A stretch of DNA of 57,303 bases from Embleya scabrispora DSM 41855 (lineage in GTDB: Bacteria; Actinomycetota; Actinomycetes; Streptomycetales; Streptomycetaceae), in assembly GCF_000372745.1 (NCBI RefSeq), contig NZ_KB889699.1, positions 259-57,561 of the forward strand, written 5' to 3'. Under the pieces are notes generated by a model. The model worked only from the letters and a program-made list of their open reading frames with translations. It searched no databases and was not told the origin of the DNA. The position numbers and the translations under genes are program-made. Position 1 is the first letter of the stretch. Each line of letters opens with the position of its first letter. Below are positions 1-7,566 of the stretch, in pieces.

Positions 1-235
1 GGCACCCTGATCGGCCATCGCCCCGAGGAGCTCAACGACCGTCGAGTGGCGGGTGGTTAACGAGAACACGAACGGCCTGCTCCGCCAGTACTTCCCCAAG
101 AGCACCGACCTGTCCCTCTTCGGCGCCCAGGACCTCGCCTTCGTCGCCGCCGAACTCAACAGCCGCCCCCGCAAGACCCTCGGCTGGAACACCCCCGCGA
201 ACCTCCTCGCTAAGCTCGTCGCAACACTGGAATGA
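1..235 (+). pseudogene. IS30-family transposase, C-terminal fragment
   Basis: The frame from about base 44 to 235 encodes the end of an IS30-type DDE transposase. The diagnostic stretch NENTNGLLRQYFPK is followed by a D-L/F-x-A-E-L-N-x-RPRKTLGW-x-TP block, the usual last 50-60 residues of the family. Everything upstream is outside the window or not homologous. The sequence just after the stop (about 228-270, with TGTTGCGACGACTGCTG) resembles the terminal inverted repeat region of IS30 elements. Confidence 0.8.
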
Positions 236-304
236 TCACCGTGTTGCGACGACTGCTGGAATCCGCCCTTTAGGCGTACAAGGCTATGTGCAACACACCC
301 GCGC

Positions 305-335
305 GTTCTCAACGAAACTGCGACATCCCCAGGCC
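305..335 (+). repeat. end-like repeat copy 1
   Basis: Begins GTTCTCAACGAAACTGCGAC and ends in CCCCAGGCC. It aligns over about 28 bases with copies at 373, 6441 and 6538, with consensus GTTCTCAACSAAMYTRC followed by RAMAYCCCAG. A short motif repeated on both sides of a TniB/TniQ remnant is what transposase-binding sites at Tn7/Tn5053-like ends look like. That role is inference. Confidence 0.5.
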
Positions 336-372
336 AGACCCCTCACGGCCCTCGCCCGGACAGCCGCAAAAC

Positions 373-399
373 GTTCTCAACCAACCTGCAACACCCCAG
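373..399 (+). repeat. end-like repeat copy 2
   Basis: GTTCTCAACCAACCTGCAAC followed by ACCCCAG. Same orientation as copy 1 and 68 bases downstream of it. Confidence 0.5.
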
Positions 400-651
400 C
401 TCACACCACCACCCACACACCAACTACCACTGCGAAATCACAGCAACGTGTGGTGTCGGTGACTGAGGCTTCGTCATAGCGATCAGGTGTGGAGTGGCCG
501 GCGCCGACATCCCGCAGTTCCTCACCACTTACCTCACGCAGCATTCCTCACACAAAACCCTCACCAACTTCCGAGTCGGCATCGGAACTCGCCCGCGTGC
601 CACCGTCCGGGCTCCGGAGCGGGCGGCACGGGCGACGACAGGGGGCGGGTG

Positions 652-918
652 TCAGGGTCCGAGCCAGGTGACCTGGGTGACGTAGATGCATTCCTGGCGG
701 GGGACGGTGAGGTATTCGAAGAGGAGGTTGCGGGCCGGGTCGCTGTGGGTGCGAATGCCCGGGCCGGTGCCCTGGAAGTCGACACCGTCGAGATAGACCA
801 TCGAGTTGACCGTGGCCAGGTCCGCGGCCGCCTTCTCGACGGCGGACAGCACCTCGGACGGCAGACCCGCGGCGACCTCTTCCAGGCTGGGCAGCCATTC
901 CCAGGACCAGTCACTCAC
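652..918 (-). CDS. small toxin-like partner of a DUF6247 protein
   Basis: An 88-residue protein starting at GTG 918, which overlaps the last codons of the upstream gene by 8 bases, so the two are translationally coupled. It opens with an aromatic WSWEWLPS stretch and has a central YLDGVDFQGTGPG segment, then a hydrophobic LLFEYLTVPRQECIYVTQV strand pair. Proteins of this shape are common second genes next to DUF6247 proteins in Streptomyces and look like RelE/ParE-fold toxins. I see no diagnostic catalytic residues, so toxin is an inference from size, fold hints and coupling. Confidence 0.6.
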   Translation of the reverse strand: MSDWSWEWLPSLEEVAAGLPSEVLSAVEKAAADLATVNSMVYLDGVDFQGTGPGIRTHSDPARNLLFEYLTVPRQECIYVTQVTWLGP

Positions 919-1270
919 CGGCGATCTCGCGGTGCGCCTCGGCGCGCAGGCGGGCGATCTCGGTCCCCGCGTTCCGAATCTCCCCGGGATCGTTCGACCG
1001 CGCCACGACACGCTCCAACTCTCGCAGACGCCGCGCGAGGGCGGGGCGGCGCTCGATCGCCACGAACACGGCCCACTTGCGCAGGAACAGACGCACCGCG
1101 TTCGGCTGGAGGTTCTCGGCTACCCAGTCCAGAGCCTCGTCCTCCTCCTGCTGGAACTCCGGCAGATAGGTCGGACTCAACACGGCCACCGCCTCCCGAA
1201 GCGCCCGGATCTTCAAGGGCGGCATCGAAATCAGCGGCTCGTCACCCCACTCGGCATGCTCAGCGGTCAT
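911..1270 (-). CDS. DUF6247 family protein (antitoxin-like)
   Basis: A 119-residue protein. The ATG at 1270 is chosen because a strong GGAGGAGG ribosome-binding site lies just upstream. The N-terminus has the family pattern PLISMPPLKIRALREAV, then an acidic stretch (EFQQEEDEALDWV) and a C-terminal Arg-rich helix (residues about 70-115). Proteins of this family usually precede a small gene in a two-gene operon, as here, which suggests an antitoxin or regulator. The function is not established from sequence alone. Confidence 0.65.
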   Translation of the reverse strand: MTAEHAEWGDEPLISMPPLKIRALREAVAVLSPTYLPEFQQEEDEALDWVAENLQPNAVRLFLRKWAVFVAIERRPALARRLRELERVVARSNDPGEIRNAGTEIARLRAEAHREIAGE

Positions 1271-1399
1271 GATCTCCTCCTCCACCACCCAGTCAACCAG
1301 AACCATCCGACCCACACCCCGACGACCCCAAGTCCCACCCGACCGCCGGCCATCGCGAGTTCGCCGGGTCCGCCGGGTCCGAGACCGCCCACAACCGAA

Positions 1400-1710
1400 T
1401 CGAGGTGACCGCACGCGAGCCTCGACGGGCCACGTGAGGTTCGGGGCGACCGCGAGGCGTCGCCCGTCCCCAGTCGCCGAGACGAAGACGACGCCGTCGG
1501 GTGTGACGCGGCTCGGGTACCCCGGGGGATGTGACGAGTGCGGCGCCACTCCCGTACGCGGCGATCGCGAGGTCCGCGTCGCCGGCGTCGTCCTGTACCA
1601 CGAAGCCGGGCCCCGATGTCCTGACCCACAGCGCGTGGTAGAGCGTGTCGTCGTCGCCGCGGCGGAAGGCGACGCGCGGCGCGCATCCAGTCTGCGCGGC
1701 GGGCTGTCGT
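1400..1710 (-). pseudogene. frameshifted remnant of an unidentified protein
   Basis: Two minus-strand frames read as protein only in succession. One contains DDDTLYHALWVRTSGPGFVV and continues to ALVTSP. The other takes over with RVTPDGVVFVSATGDGRRLA. Together they look like a beta-rich domain broken by a frameshift near 1530. I do not recognise the family. No start or stop can be assigned. Confidence 0.35.
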
Positions 1711-1734
1711 CTCGGTCGCGGTGGATCCGGTCGG

Positions 1735-2196
1735 CTACCGGCGCTCTTGCTGGGCGGCGAGGAAGCGTTGCAGATACCCGTGGAAGCGCTGCACATCGTC
1801 GGCCGACCAGTCGGCGGTGAGCTCGGCGAAGACGGATTCCTGCCACCGGTGGGCAGAGGCGAGCATCTTCGCTCCCTTGTTGGTGACGAGGAGTCGCCGT
1901 TGCCTCGCATCGGTGGGCGAGGCGACCTTGCGGAGGTAGCCGCGTTCGACCGCCTGGGTAAGGAACCGGCTCGCGCCGGACTGGTCGATGCCCAGTTCGT
2001 CGGCGACCGCATTGACCGTGGCGCCCTCGTCGCCTTGGAGGGCGGCGACGGCCTCGGTGACCATCACGTCGCGTCCGCGCTCGGCGTCGACGCCCTGACC
2101 TGTGCCGGTCCACCGACGTGACCAGTACCGCACTACGCGGAACAGCGCACGCCCCGCCCTGGCACGTTCTGCGGGCTCCGGTGTCTTCGTGTCCAC
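1735..2196 (-). CDS. MarR-family transcriptional regulator
   Basis: A 153-residue protein starting at GTG 2196. It has the winged-helix core of MarR proteins: ATVNAVADELGIDQSGASRF as the helix-turn-helix (about 59-78), then RGYLRKVASPTDARQRRLLV as the wing (about 85-104), and a terminal dimerisation helix. It is divergent from a drug-efflux MFS gene, 60 bases away start to start. The shared spacer holds two palindromic operators, so it very likely represses itself and the pump until a ligand binds. Confidence 0.85.
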   Translation of the reverse strand: MDTKTPEPAERARAGRALFRVVRYWSRRWTGTGQGVDAERGRDVMVTEAVAALQGDEGATVNAVADELGIDQSGASRFLTQAVERGYLRKVASPTDARQRRLLVTNKGAKMLASAHRWQESVFAELTADWSADDVQRFHGYLQRFLAAQQERR

Positions 2197-2205
2197 GCGA
2201 AAGAG

Positions 2206-2246
2206 TCTATGCGATACGCATGTACAGTGTATGCGTATCGCATAGA
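2206..2246. promoter_or_regulatory. double MarR operator in the marR/MFS divergent promoter
   Basis: TCTATGCGATACGCAT (2206-2221) and its exact reverse complement (2231-2246) flank the 9-base spacer GTACAGTGT. Each arm contains its own palindrome (ATGCG-ATA-CGCAT and ATGCG-TAT-CGCAT). The spacer carries TACAGT on the plus strand and, reading into base 2231, TACACT on the minus strand; both are plausible -10 hexamers for the two genes. Two sites arranged around back-to-back promoters is the classic MarR layout. Confidence 0.75.
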
Positions 2247-2257
2247 TCGGGAGGGTG

Positions 2258-3673
2258 ATGAAAACCGAGGCATCACCAAGGTCAGGCAACCGCCGGGCAG
2301 TTCCGGCGCGTGTCGAGCCGGCGTTCTTCGCACTGCTGCTCGGGATGCTGCTCGCCCAGCTCGACACGAACATCGTGGTGGCGGCTCTTCCGGGCATCGG
2401 CGACGACCTGGATGCCGGACCGGCGATAGCGGGGGTGACCGCCGCGTATCTGCTCGCCGTCACGGTCACGACGCCGATCGCAGGCAAGCTGGGCGACATC
2501 CTCGGCCGGCGCGCGGTGTTCGTCGGCTCGGTGCTGGTCTTCGCCGCCGGTTCCCTGGCATGTGCTCTGGCACGCTCGATGCCGCTGCTTGTCGCGGCTC
2601 GCGCCGTGCAGGGCATGGGCGGGGCCGGGCTCATCGTGACAGCGGTGAGTACCCTGGGCGTGCTGTTCGACAAGACCGAGCTGATCCGCCGGCAGGTGTG
2701 GCTCACCGCGGTCACCGCGATCGCGGCACTGGCCGGGCCTCCCGTCGGCGGGTACCTCTCCGCGTGGGTCGGCTGGCCGGCGATCTTCCTGGTCAACCTG
2801 CCCGTCTGCGTCCTCGCCCTCGTGATCGGATACTGCGGTCTGCCGGGCAGGTCCGGCACGACCAGCCTGCGTGGCTTCGACTTGGCCGGAGCGGTGCTCA
2901 TGCTCGTGGCGACCTCCGGCATCGTCGTGCTGGGATCGTTCGAGGCGATCGCCGGCTCCGTCGTCCCCTCGGCGGCGCTTCTGGCCCTCTCCGTCCTCGC
3001 GACCATCGCGTTCGTCGGACGCGAGCGGCGAGCCGCGGACCCGCTCGTCCCTCCCGCGATCTTCGCCTCGCGAGGATTGTCCCGGTCCATCATCGTCACC
3101 GGGATCGGTGGGGCCGCGCTGTTCGGAACGTTCACCTTCGTTCCTCTGGCCGTGAACGCCGGCACCGGGTACGACGTGTCGACCGTCTCGACCCTGCTGG
3201 TCGCCCTCACCGCCGGCCAGCTCGTCATCACCGCAACCTTCTCGGTCGTCGCGCGGAAGTTCCCTCGCATCGTGCCCTGGGGACGGCTCGGTCTGATGCT
3301 GGGTGTGGTGGGCCTGGGCCTGCTCTCGATCCTCCCTCTCGGGAGCACCTGGCCGAGTCCTCTCGTGCTGGGAATCGCGCTTGTGGGCCTGGCGCTGTCC
3401 GGTGCCGCCCTGGGTCTGCTGATGCAGGCGTACACGCTGCTCGGCATCACCACCGCCCCGCCCGAGCATTTCGGCTCCGCGATGGCCACACTCACCCTCG
3501 CCCGACAACTCGGTGGCTCGATAGGCGCCGCCGCGTTCGGCTGGCTGCTCATCATGATGTCCGGCTCATCGGACGCCACCGTCGCGATCCTGGCCGTCGC
3601 CGCCGTCCTGCTCGCGATCGGGCTTGTCGTCGCACCACGGCGCCGTGACGAATCCGAGGCCGAGAGCACATGA
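2258..3673 (+). CDS. MFS transporter, DHA2-like multidrug efflux
   Basis: A 471-residue membrane protein with about 14 hydrophobic segments, typical of the 14-TM DHA2 subfamily. Motifs include LDTNIVVAALPGI in TM1, GKLGDILGRRAVF in the first cytoplasmic loop (motif A), and AVQGMGGAGLI and GPPVGGYL (motif C-like) in the N-terminal half. It exports drugs or other small molecules by proton antiport; the substrate is unknown. The start is ATG 2258 behind GGGAGG, with GTG 2255 as an alternative. Regulated by the adjacent MarR protein. Confidence 0.85.
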   Translation: MKTEASPRSGNRRAVPARVEPAFFALLLGMLLAQLDTNIVVAALPGIGDDLDAGPAIAGVTAAYLLAVTVTTPIAGKLGDILGRRAVFVGSVLVFAAGSLACALARSMPLLVAARAVQGMGGAGLIVTAVSTLGVLFDKTELIRRQVWLTAVTAIAALAGPPVGGYLSAWVGWPAIFLVNLPVCVLALVIGYCGLPGRSGTTSLRGFDLAGAVLMLVATSGIVVLGSFEAIAGSVVPSAALLALSVLATIAFVGRERRAADPLVPPAIFASRGLSRSIIVTGIGGAALFGTFTFVPLAVNAGTGYDVSTVSTLLVALTAGQLVITATFSVVARKFPRIVPWGRLGLMLGVVGLGLLSILPLGSTWPSPLVLGIALVGLALSGAALGLLMQAYTLLGITTAPPEHFGSAMATLTLARQLGGSIGAAAFGWLLIMMSGSSDATVAILAVAAVLLAIGLVVAPRRRDESEAEST

Positions 3674-4109
3674 TCGTCCGGCAGTGGTGACACCCGATCG
3701 AGAAGCAGACCGGCTCGGAGGCCTGTGAGGTGGGCCTGCGATGTCGGCGTCGATCACGCAAAAGGCAAGGACTGCCGGGCGCGCGTTCGGCCCACGAGTC
3801 GAGGCCGTGGAGGACGAGCGCGGCGGCGGGGTGGAGGACGACGAGCCGGTGCTTTTGCGGGACGACCGGCTCGCCGGCGCCGCCGGTCCCACCCGACGAG
3901 CCCGATGGCCCTCGGGAAGGAATACCGCACATCTCGAATAGCGCTCCCCGCCAGTCGGTGCCGCCGCCTGGACCACGGCCGAACGCCAGGCGTACGCCCA
4001 CGACCCGGACGACGGGCACGGCGACAGAGCGCAGTTCGCAGACGTCGCTCGAGCACGGGGTGGGTCGCCTGTGTCGGTCGACGACGTGGGCACCCGAAGG
4101 CGGGTGATC
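3674..4109. other. no confident gene
   Basis: Both strands have long open frames, as expected at this GC content. None shows a recognisable domain or a supported start. It may hold decayed sequence of the transposition module that continues downstream; the tniA-type transposase expected before tniB is missing here. Confidence 0.4.
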
Positions 4110-5144
4110 GGGCAGGACCGCGGTCGCCGGCCACCTGGGAGGGTTGGCGGGACTTCGTCGCCGCGCCCGTTCCCGTCCCTCCCCCGCCCGGCGCCGAACC
4201 GCGGGGCCCGGAGGAACGCCTCGCCTATCACTCCCGGTTCGCCCGCCGTGCGCACCCCCGCCATCGACGCGCTCGCGAAGAACGTGCGCACCCTGATGAT
4301 CCCGGGCCGGCACCAGGACGTCACCGCACGCCCCGGCCTGATCGTCACCGGGCCCGCCGCCGCGGGAAAGACCACGGCCCTGTTACAGGTCGGACGCGCC
4401 TGCCACCTCGCCCACACCGCGCGAAGCCGCGCGGGCGGCAGTGAGGGCGGCGGTGAGGGCGGCGGTGAGGGGGTACCGGTCGCGTACGTCCTCGTGCCGC
4501 CCGCGGCGACCGCGAAGACCCTGGCGGCCGAGTTCGCCCGCCACCTCGGCGTGCCGATCACCGACCGGATGACCCAGGCGCAGATCACCAACGCCGTCTG
4601 CCACGTCTACGGCGAAGTAGGGGTGCGACTGGTGATGATCGACGAGATCCACCGACCCAACCCGCGCACCACCGCCGGCGCGGAGACCGCCGACCTGTTG
4701 AAGGACCCGACCGAGCGCATCGGCGCGACGTTCGTGTACGCGGGCATCGACGTGGCCGCCACACCGTTGTTCACGGGGGTGCGCGGGGCGCAACTCGCGG
4801 GCCGGGCGGCGTTGATCGACTGTGGGGCGTTCCCCGCGCGTGTGGGTGGGGCGGAGCCGTTCCTGGACCTGGTCGCCGCGATGGAGAACGCTTTGGATCT
4901 GCGCGCCCATCGGGCGGGGACGCTGCCCCGGTTGGTGTCGTACCTCCACGCCCGCACCGCCGGGCGGATCGGCAGCCTGGCCCGGCTCGTCCGCCGGGCC
5001 GCCGTCACCGCGATCCTCGACGGCACCGAACGCATCACCCGAGGCGGCCTGGACGCCGTGCGCATCGACCACCTCGCCGAGGAGCACCACCGGCCCCGCA
5101 ACCCCGCTCGGGCGCGCACCCCGCCCGCCCGCGCGACGGCGTGA
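4110..5144 (+). pseudogene. TniB-like AAA ATPase, frameshifted
   Basis: From about 4245 the frame encodes a TniB-type transposition ATPase. Walker A is VTGPAAAGKTT, then VAYVLVPPAATAKTLAAEFA, Walker B is RLVMIDEIH, then AETADLLKDPTERIGATFVY and the IDGTERIT-like C-terminal block. The expected N-terminus (WEGWRDFVAAP ... EERLAYHSRFA) sits in a different frame ending near 4240, so a single-base indel separates them. TniB recruits target DNA for the TniA transposase together with TniQ. A run of GGC-rich repeats (4437-4470) forms a Gly/Glu-Ser insert not usual in the family. A partial second copy lies at 43.0 kb. Confidence 0.75.
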
Positions 5145-6440
5145 CGCGTTCCGTGAACGCGAACGAAAGGGCACGCGGGAGGGGGAAGGCGCGCGGGGGG
5201 AGGGGACGCGAGAACGACGGGTGCGGCGGGGAGCACCGCGGCCCGGGCCCGACGTGGCGATACCCGCAGCTCCCGCCCTCGGGTGCCCTGCGGGTCGCGC
5301 CCGTGGCGTTCGAGTCGACCGCCTCGTACCTGGGGCGCCTCGCGGGCGCCTACCGCATGGGGGCGGCGCAGTTCCTGGACGGCCTCGGTATCGAACTCGA
5401 CGGCCCGGGAGAGCGAACGGGACCGGGACCGGCGGCGCCGCGCGTCGAGATCCACCTCGACACCGAGGCGCGGCTGCGCCTGGCCGCGTTCACCCGGGTC
5501 CCCCACGACCACCTGACGCAGGCTCTGCCGCGTCCGACCACTGCGGCCGAATCCGGCCCGCGCCCGCCCGCCGGACACAGCCGGCCGGCATCGACGACAC
5601 GGTGGGGCCGACCCGCGTCGGCGAGGAGGACACGACGCGCAGACGGACGGCCCACGCGCGGGTACGCGTCCTGGACACCGACGAGCGACCCACCCGGGCC
5701 TGCCCGGTGTGCGTACGACGCCGTACCTGCGGGGCTGGCGATGTCGTGTGGACGTATCCGCCCGCGCACCGCGTGTGGTGCCCCCGCCACCGGTATTGGG
5801 CGAGCGAGCCTCGACTGCCGGGCCCCCTCGACACAGGTGGGTTACCCGAGATCGGCCGCGCGTATCGGTCCCACCTGCGCCTCGCGCGACACCGTGACAA
5901 CGCGGCCGCGTACGCCTGGGCCGGGGCGGTCACCACCCGCCGGCAACGACCGCGGACACCACTTGGCACGACGCCGGCAGTCGCGGCTGGGCCGGCTCAC
6001 CGCGGGCAACCCCGCCCCGGCCGCGACCGACGGCGGCGTCTCGCCGGTTCTCCTGGCCCGCGGTGTGGTCACCTATCCCGAAACCGTCGCCCTCGCCCGC
6101 GCGTTCACCACACTCCCCCACCCCGCCCCGCGGGACACACCCCACGGGCCGGCTCACGCGTGGCGACACACGCGGGCCCTGGCCCACATCGCCGGCCACC
6201 TCGAACTCCCCCGCCTGACGGTCGCGCCCGACGACCTCCTGTGGGCGAGACTCCACCACCACAACCCGGCCCGACCCGCTGCCCGGGGACAATCACCGAC
6301 CCCCGCAAAACACCAGGCCACAAGGCCGATCAGGCCTGCGAACACCCACCTCGGGCACCCCCGCACCGACACCCCGAGACCCGAGAAAAACCCGCAGATG
6401 CCTTACGACGCATCAATACATCAACGAGAAAACCACAACA

Positions 6441-6469
6441 GTTCTCACGAAACTACGAAACCCCAGGCC
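6441..6469 (+). repeat. end-like repeat copy 3
   Basis: GTTCTCACGAAACTACGAAA followed by CCCCAGGCC, matching copy 1 with one deletion and few substitutions. It has the same orientation as the copies at 305 and 373. Confidence 0.5.
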
Positions 6470-6537
6470 ACCACCACCGGGCCGACCCCAAGAAACCCCC
6501 ACCACCACAACCCGAAACCATCGACCGACCCCGCCGG

Positions 6538-6563
6538 ATTCTCAACCAACACACGAAACCCCA
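6538..6563 (+). repeat. end-like repeat copy 4
   Basis: ATTCTCAACCAACACACGAA followed by ACCCCAG, 97 bases after copy 3. It matches the consensus less closely. Confidence 0.45.
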
Positions 6564-7104
6564 GATGGGCCATCAACCCACCCCACCACCGCAATGCTCC
6601 GCCACATCAAGGCCCCAGAACCGGCCACGACAACCCTGGGCGGCCCCGATCGAAAGCCCGAAAGTTGTAAGGAAAATCCGGGGCAGGAATCGGGGCACCG
6701 CAGAGCACCCACCTCCACCCGGCGCAGCACCCCAACCCACACGGCGGACCGGACACGGCCAACTCACGGGCACGCATGGGAAGTTGCAGGACACTGCCCC
6801 GCAGGACGTCGTCTCCCCGACACCGGAAACCACATCCAAACGACACGAACGGCGCCATGCGAGGCCGCGACCCCAGGCACACCGACCCACGACATCCTCA
6901 CACGGCCACCACGACACCCAACCGCAACTCCACAGCGCCCTACGGCCCCCACGCCGCCACACAACAACGAACCGGCACCGACTGGCAAGGGCAGGGTTCC
7001 GGATCCTGTTGGTCACAGTTCGGCGACGTTCCCAACCCAGACGGGTGAAATCAGGCCACACCGCCTCGGAAACCGAGAACCCGACCTGCGTGGAAGCATA
7101 CGGA

Positions 7105-7566
7105 TCATAGCTGAACTAGTTCAGCTCGATTCCGAACATCGCGCAAGGCGCGATAACCATCCCGGGAAATCTTGGCCAGAAATCGATCGTGACCTCCATA
7201 AGTACTTCCATCAGAGGCCATGTACAAGAATAGGTTCCCACTGGCCGATTGCCCAATTGGGCACAATCCACGACCAAGTCGCTCCTCATATCCTGTCACC
7301 AGTGACCGCATAACTCTTCGCGACGAAGCAACGCCTGATATCAGACATGAATGCAATCCACCAACGGCCGGGTGCCTAGGATAGGTAAATTCAAGACCAC
7401 TGCATTCTGCCATGAACTCACGGACTGCATCAGGGACCGCGTATCCGAACAAGGACCACGCCTGAAGGTCGGCTGTCAGATCCACGTCCCGGCCTGGGCG
7501 CCACCCGATACTCGTCATAAAATTGACTAGATCGACATCGCCAGATGCCAAGGTCATGAGACCCAT
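7105..7566 (-). CDS. SUKH-3-type immunity protein
   Basis: A 153-residue protein whose ATG (7566) directly abuts the TGA of the upstream RHS toxin gene. The pattern fits SUKH-3 immunity proteins: IGWRPGRDVDL near residue 20, FGYAVPDAVREFMAECSGLEF, then RGLCPIGQ and LYMASDGSTYG, and a C-terminal DGYRALRDV helix. Such proteins bind and neutralise the toxin tip encoded just upstream. Base composition is clearly less GC-rich than neighbouring genes, as is the toxin tip, suggesting the pair was acquired as a module. Confidence 0.8.
   Translation of the reverse strand: MGLMTLASGDVDLVNFMTSIGWRPGRDVDLTADLQAWSLFGYAVPDAVREFMAECSGLEFTYPRHPAVGGLHSCLISGVASSRRVMRSLVTGYEERLGRGLCPIGQSASGNLFLYMASDGSTYGGHDRFLAKISRDGYRALRDVRNRAELVQL
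7109..7126. repeat. 18-bp perfect palindrome
   Basis: AGCTGAACTAGTTCAGCT is self-complementary and covers the last codons of the immunity gene. It has a CTAG centre, rare in this kind of genome, and no T-run follows, so it is not an obvious terminator. Confidence 0.6.

Larger units (their letters stand above)
236..651. other. gene-free stretch with two copies of a transposon-end-like motif
   Basis: No convincing gene is seen between the IS30 tail and the next minus-strand gene. The stretch contains two direct copies of a motif beginning GTTCTCAAC (305-335 and 373-399) that recurs at 6.4-6.6 kb; see the repeat entries. The rest shows no codon-like structure I trust. Confidence 0.5.
5141..6670 (+). 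pseudogene. TniQ-like protein, two compensating frameshifts
   Basis: GTG 5141 overlaps the tniB stop (GTGA). The first frame gives the TniQ opening PVAFESTASYLGRLAGAYRM. From about 5560 to 5940 the coding signal moves to a second frame with the zinc-finger part ACPVCVRRR ... HRVWCPRHRYW. It then returns to the first frame (RRRQSRLGRLTAGNPAP ... HIAGHLELPRL). Two opposite indels could mean decay or base-calling error. Recognisable protein ends near 6285; the open frame then runs on to 6670 through low-complexity Pro/His/Thr-rich sequence containing the end-like repeats. Confidence 0.65.
6290..7104. other. intergenic, A/C-rich on the plus strand, with end-like repeats
   Basis: The stretch is strikingly rich in A and C on the plus strand (many CAC, ACC, AAA runs) and the open frames encode only Pro/Thr/His/Arg-rich low complexity. 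It contains two copies of the GTTCTCA motif (6441, 6538). I see no gene. Confidence 0.45.

Noticed and set aside
305-399. CRISPR array
   Set aside because: The repeats are imperfect, only two per cluster with one spacer, and there is no cas gene. Transposon-end or operator sites fit better.
3725-4070. Possible gene between the MFS gene and tniB on either strand
   Set aside because: Several frames are open but none gives recognisable protein; the minus-strand piece with RLVVLHPAAALVLHGLDS is suggestive only.
6293-7313. Overlapping open frames downstream of tniQ
   Set aside because: They encode Pro/Thr/His/Arg-rich sequence with no domain, no consistent start and no codon-position bias. I treat the stretch as intergenic.
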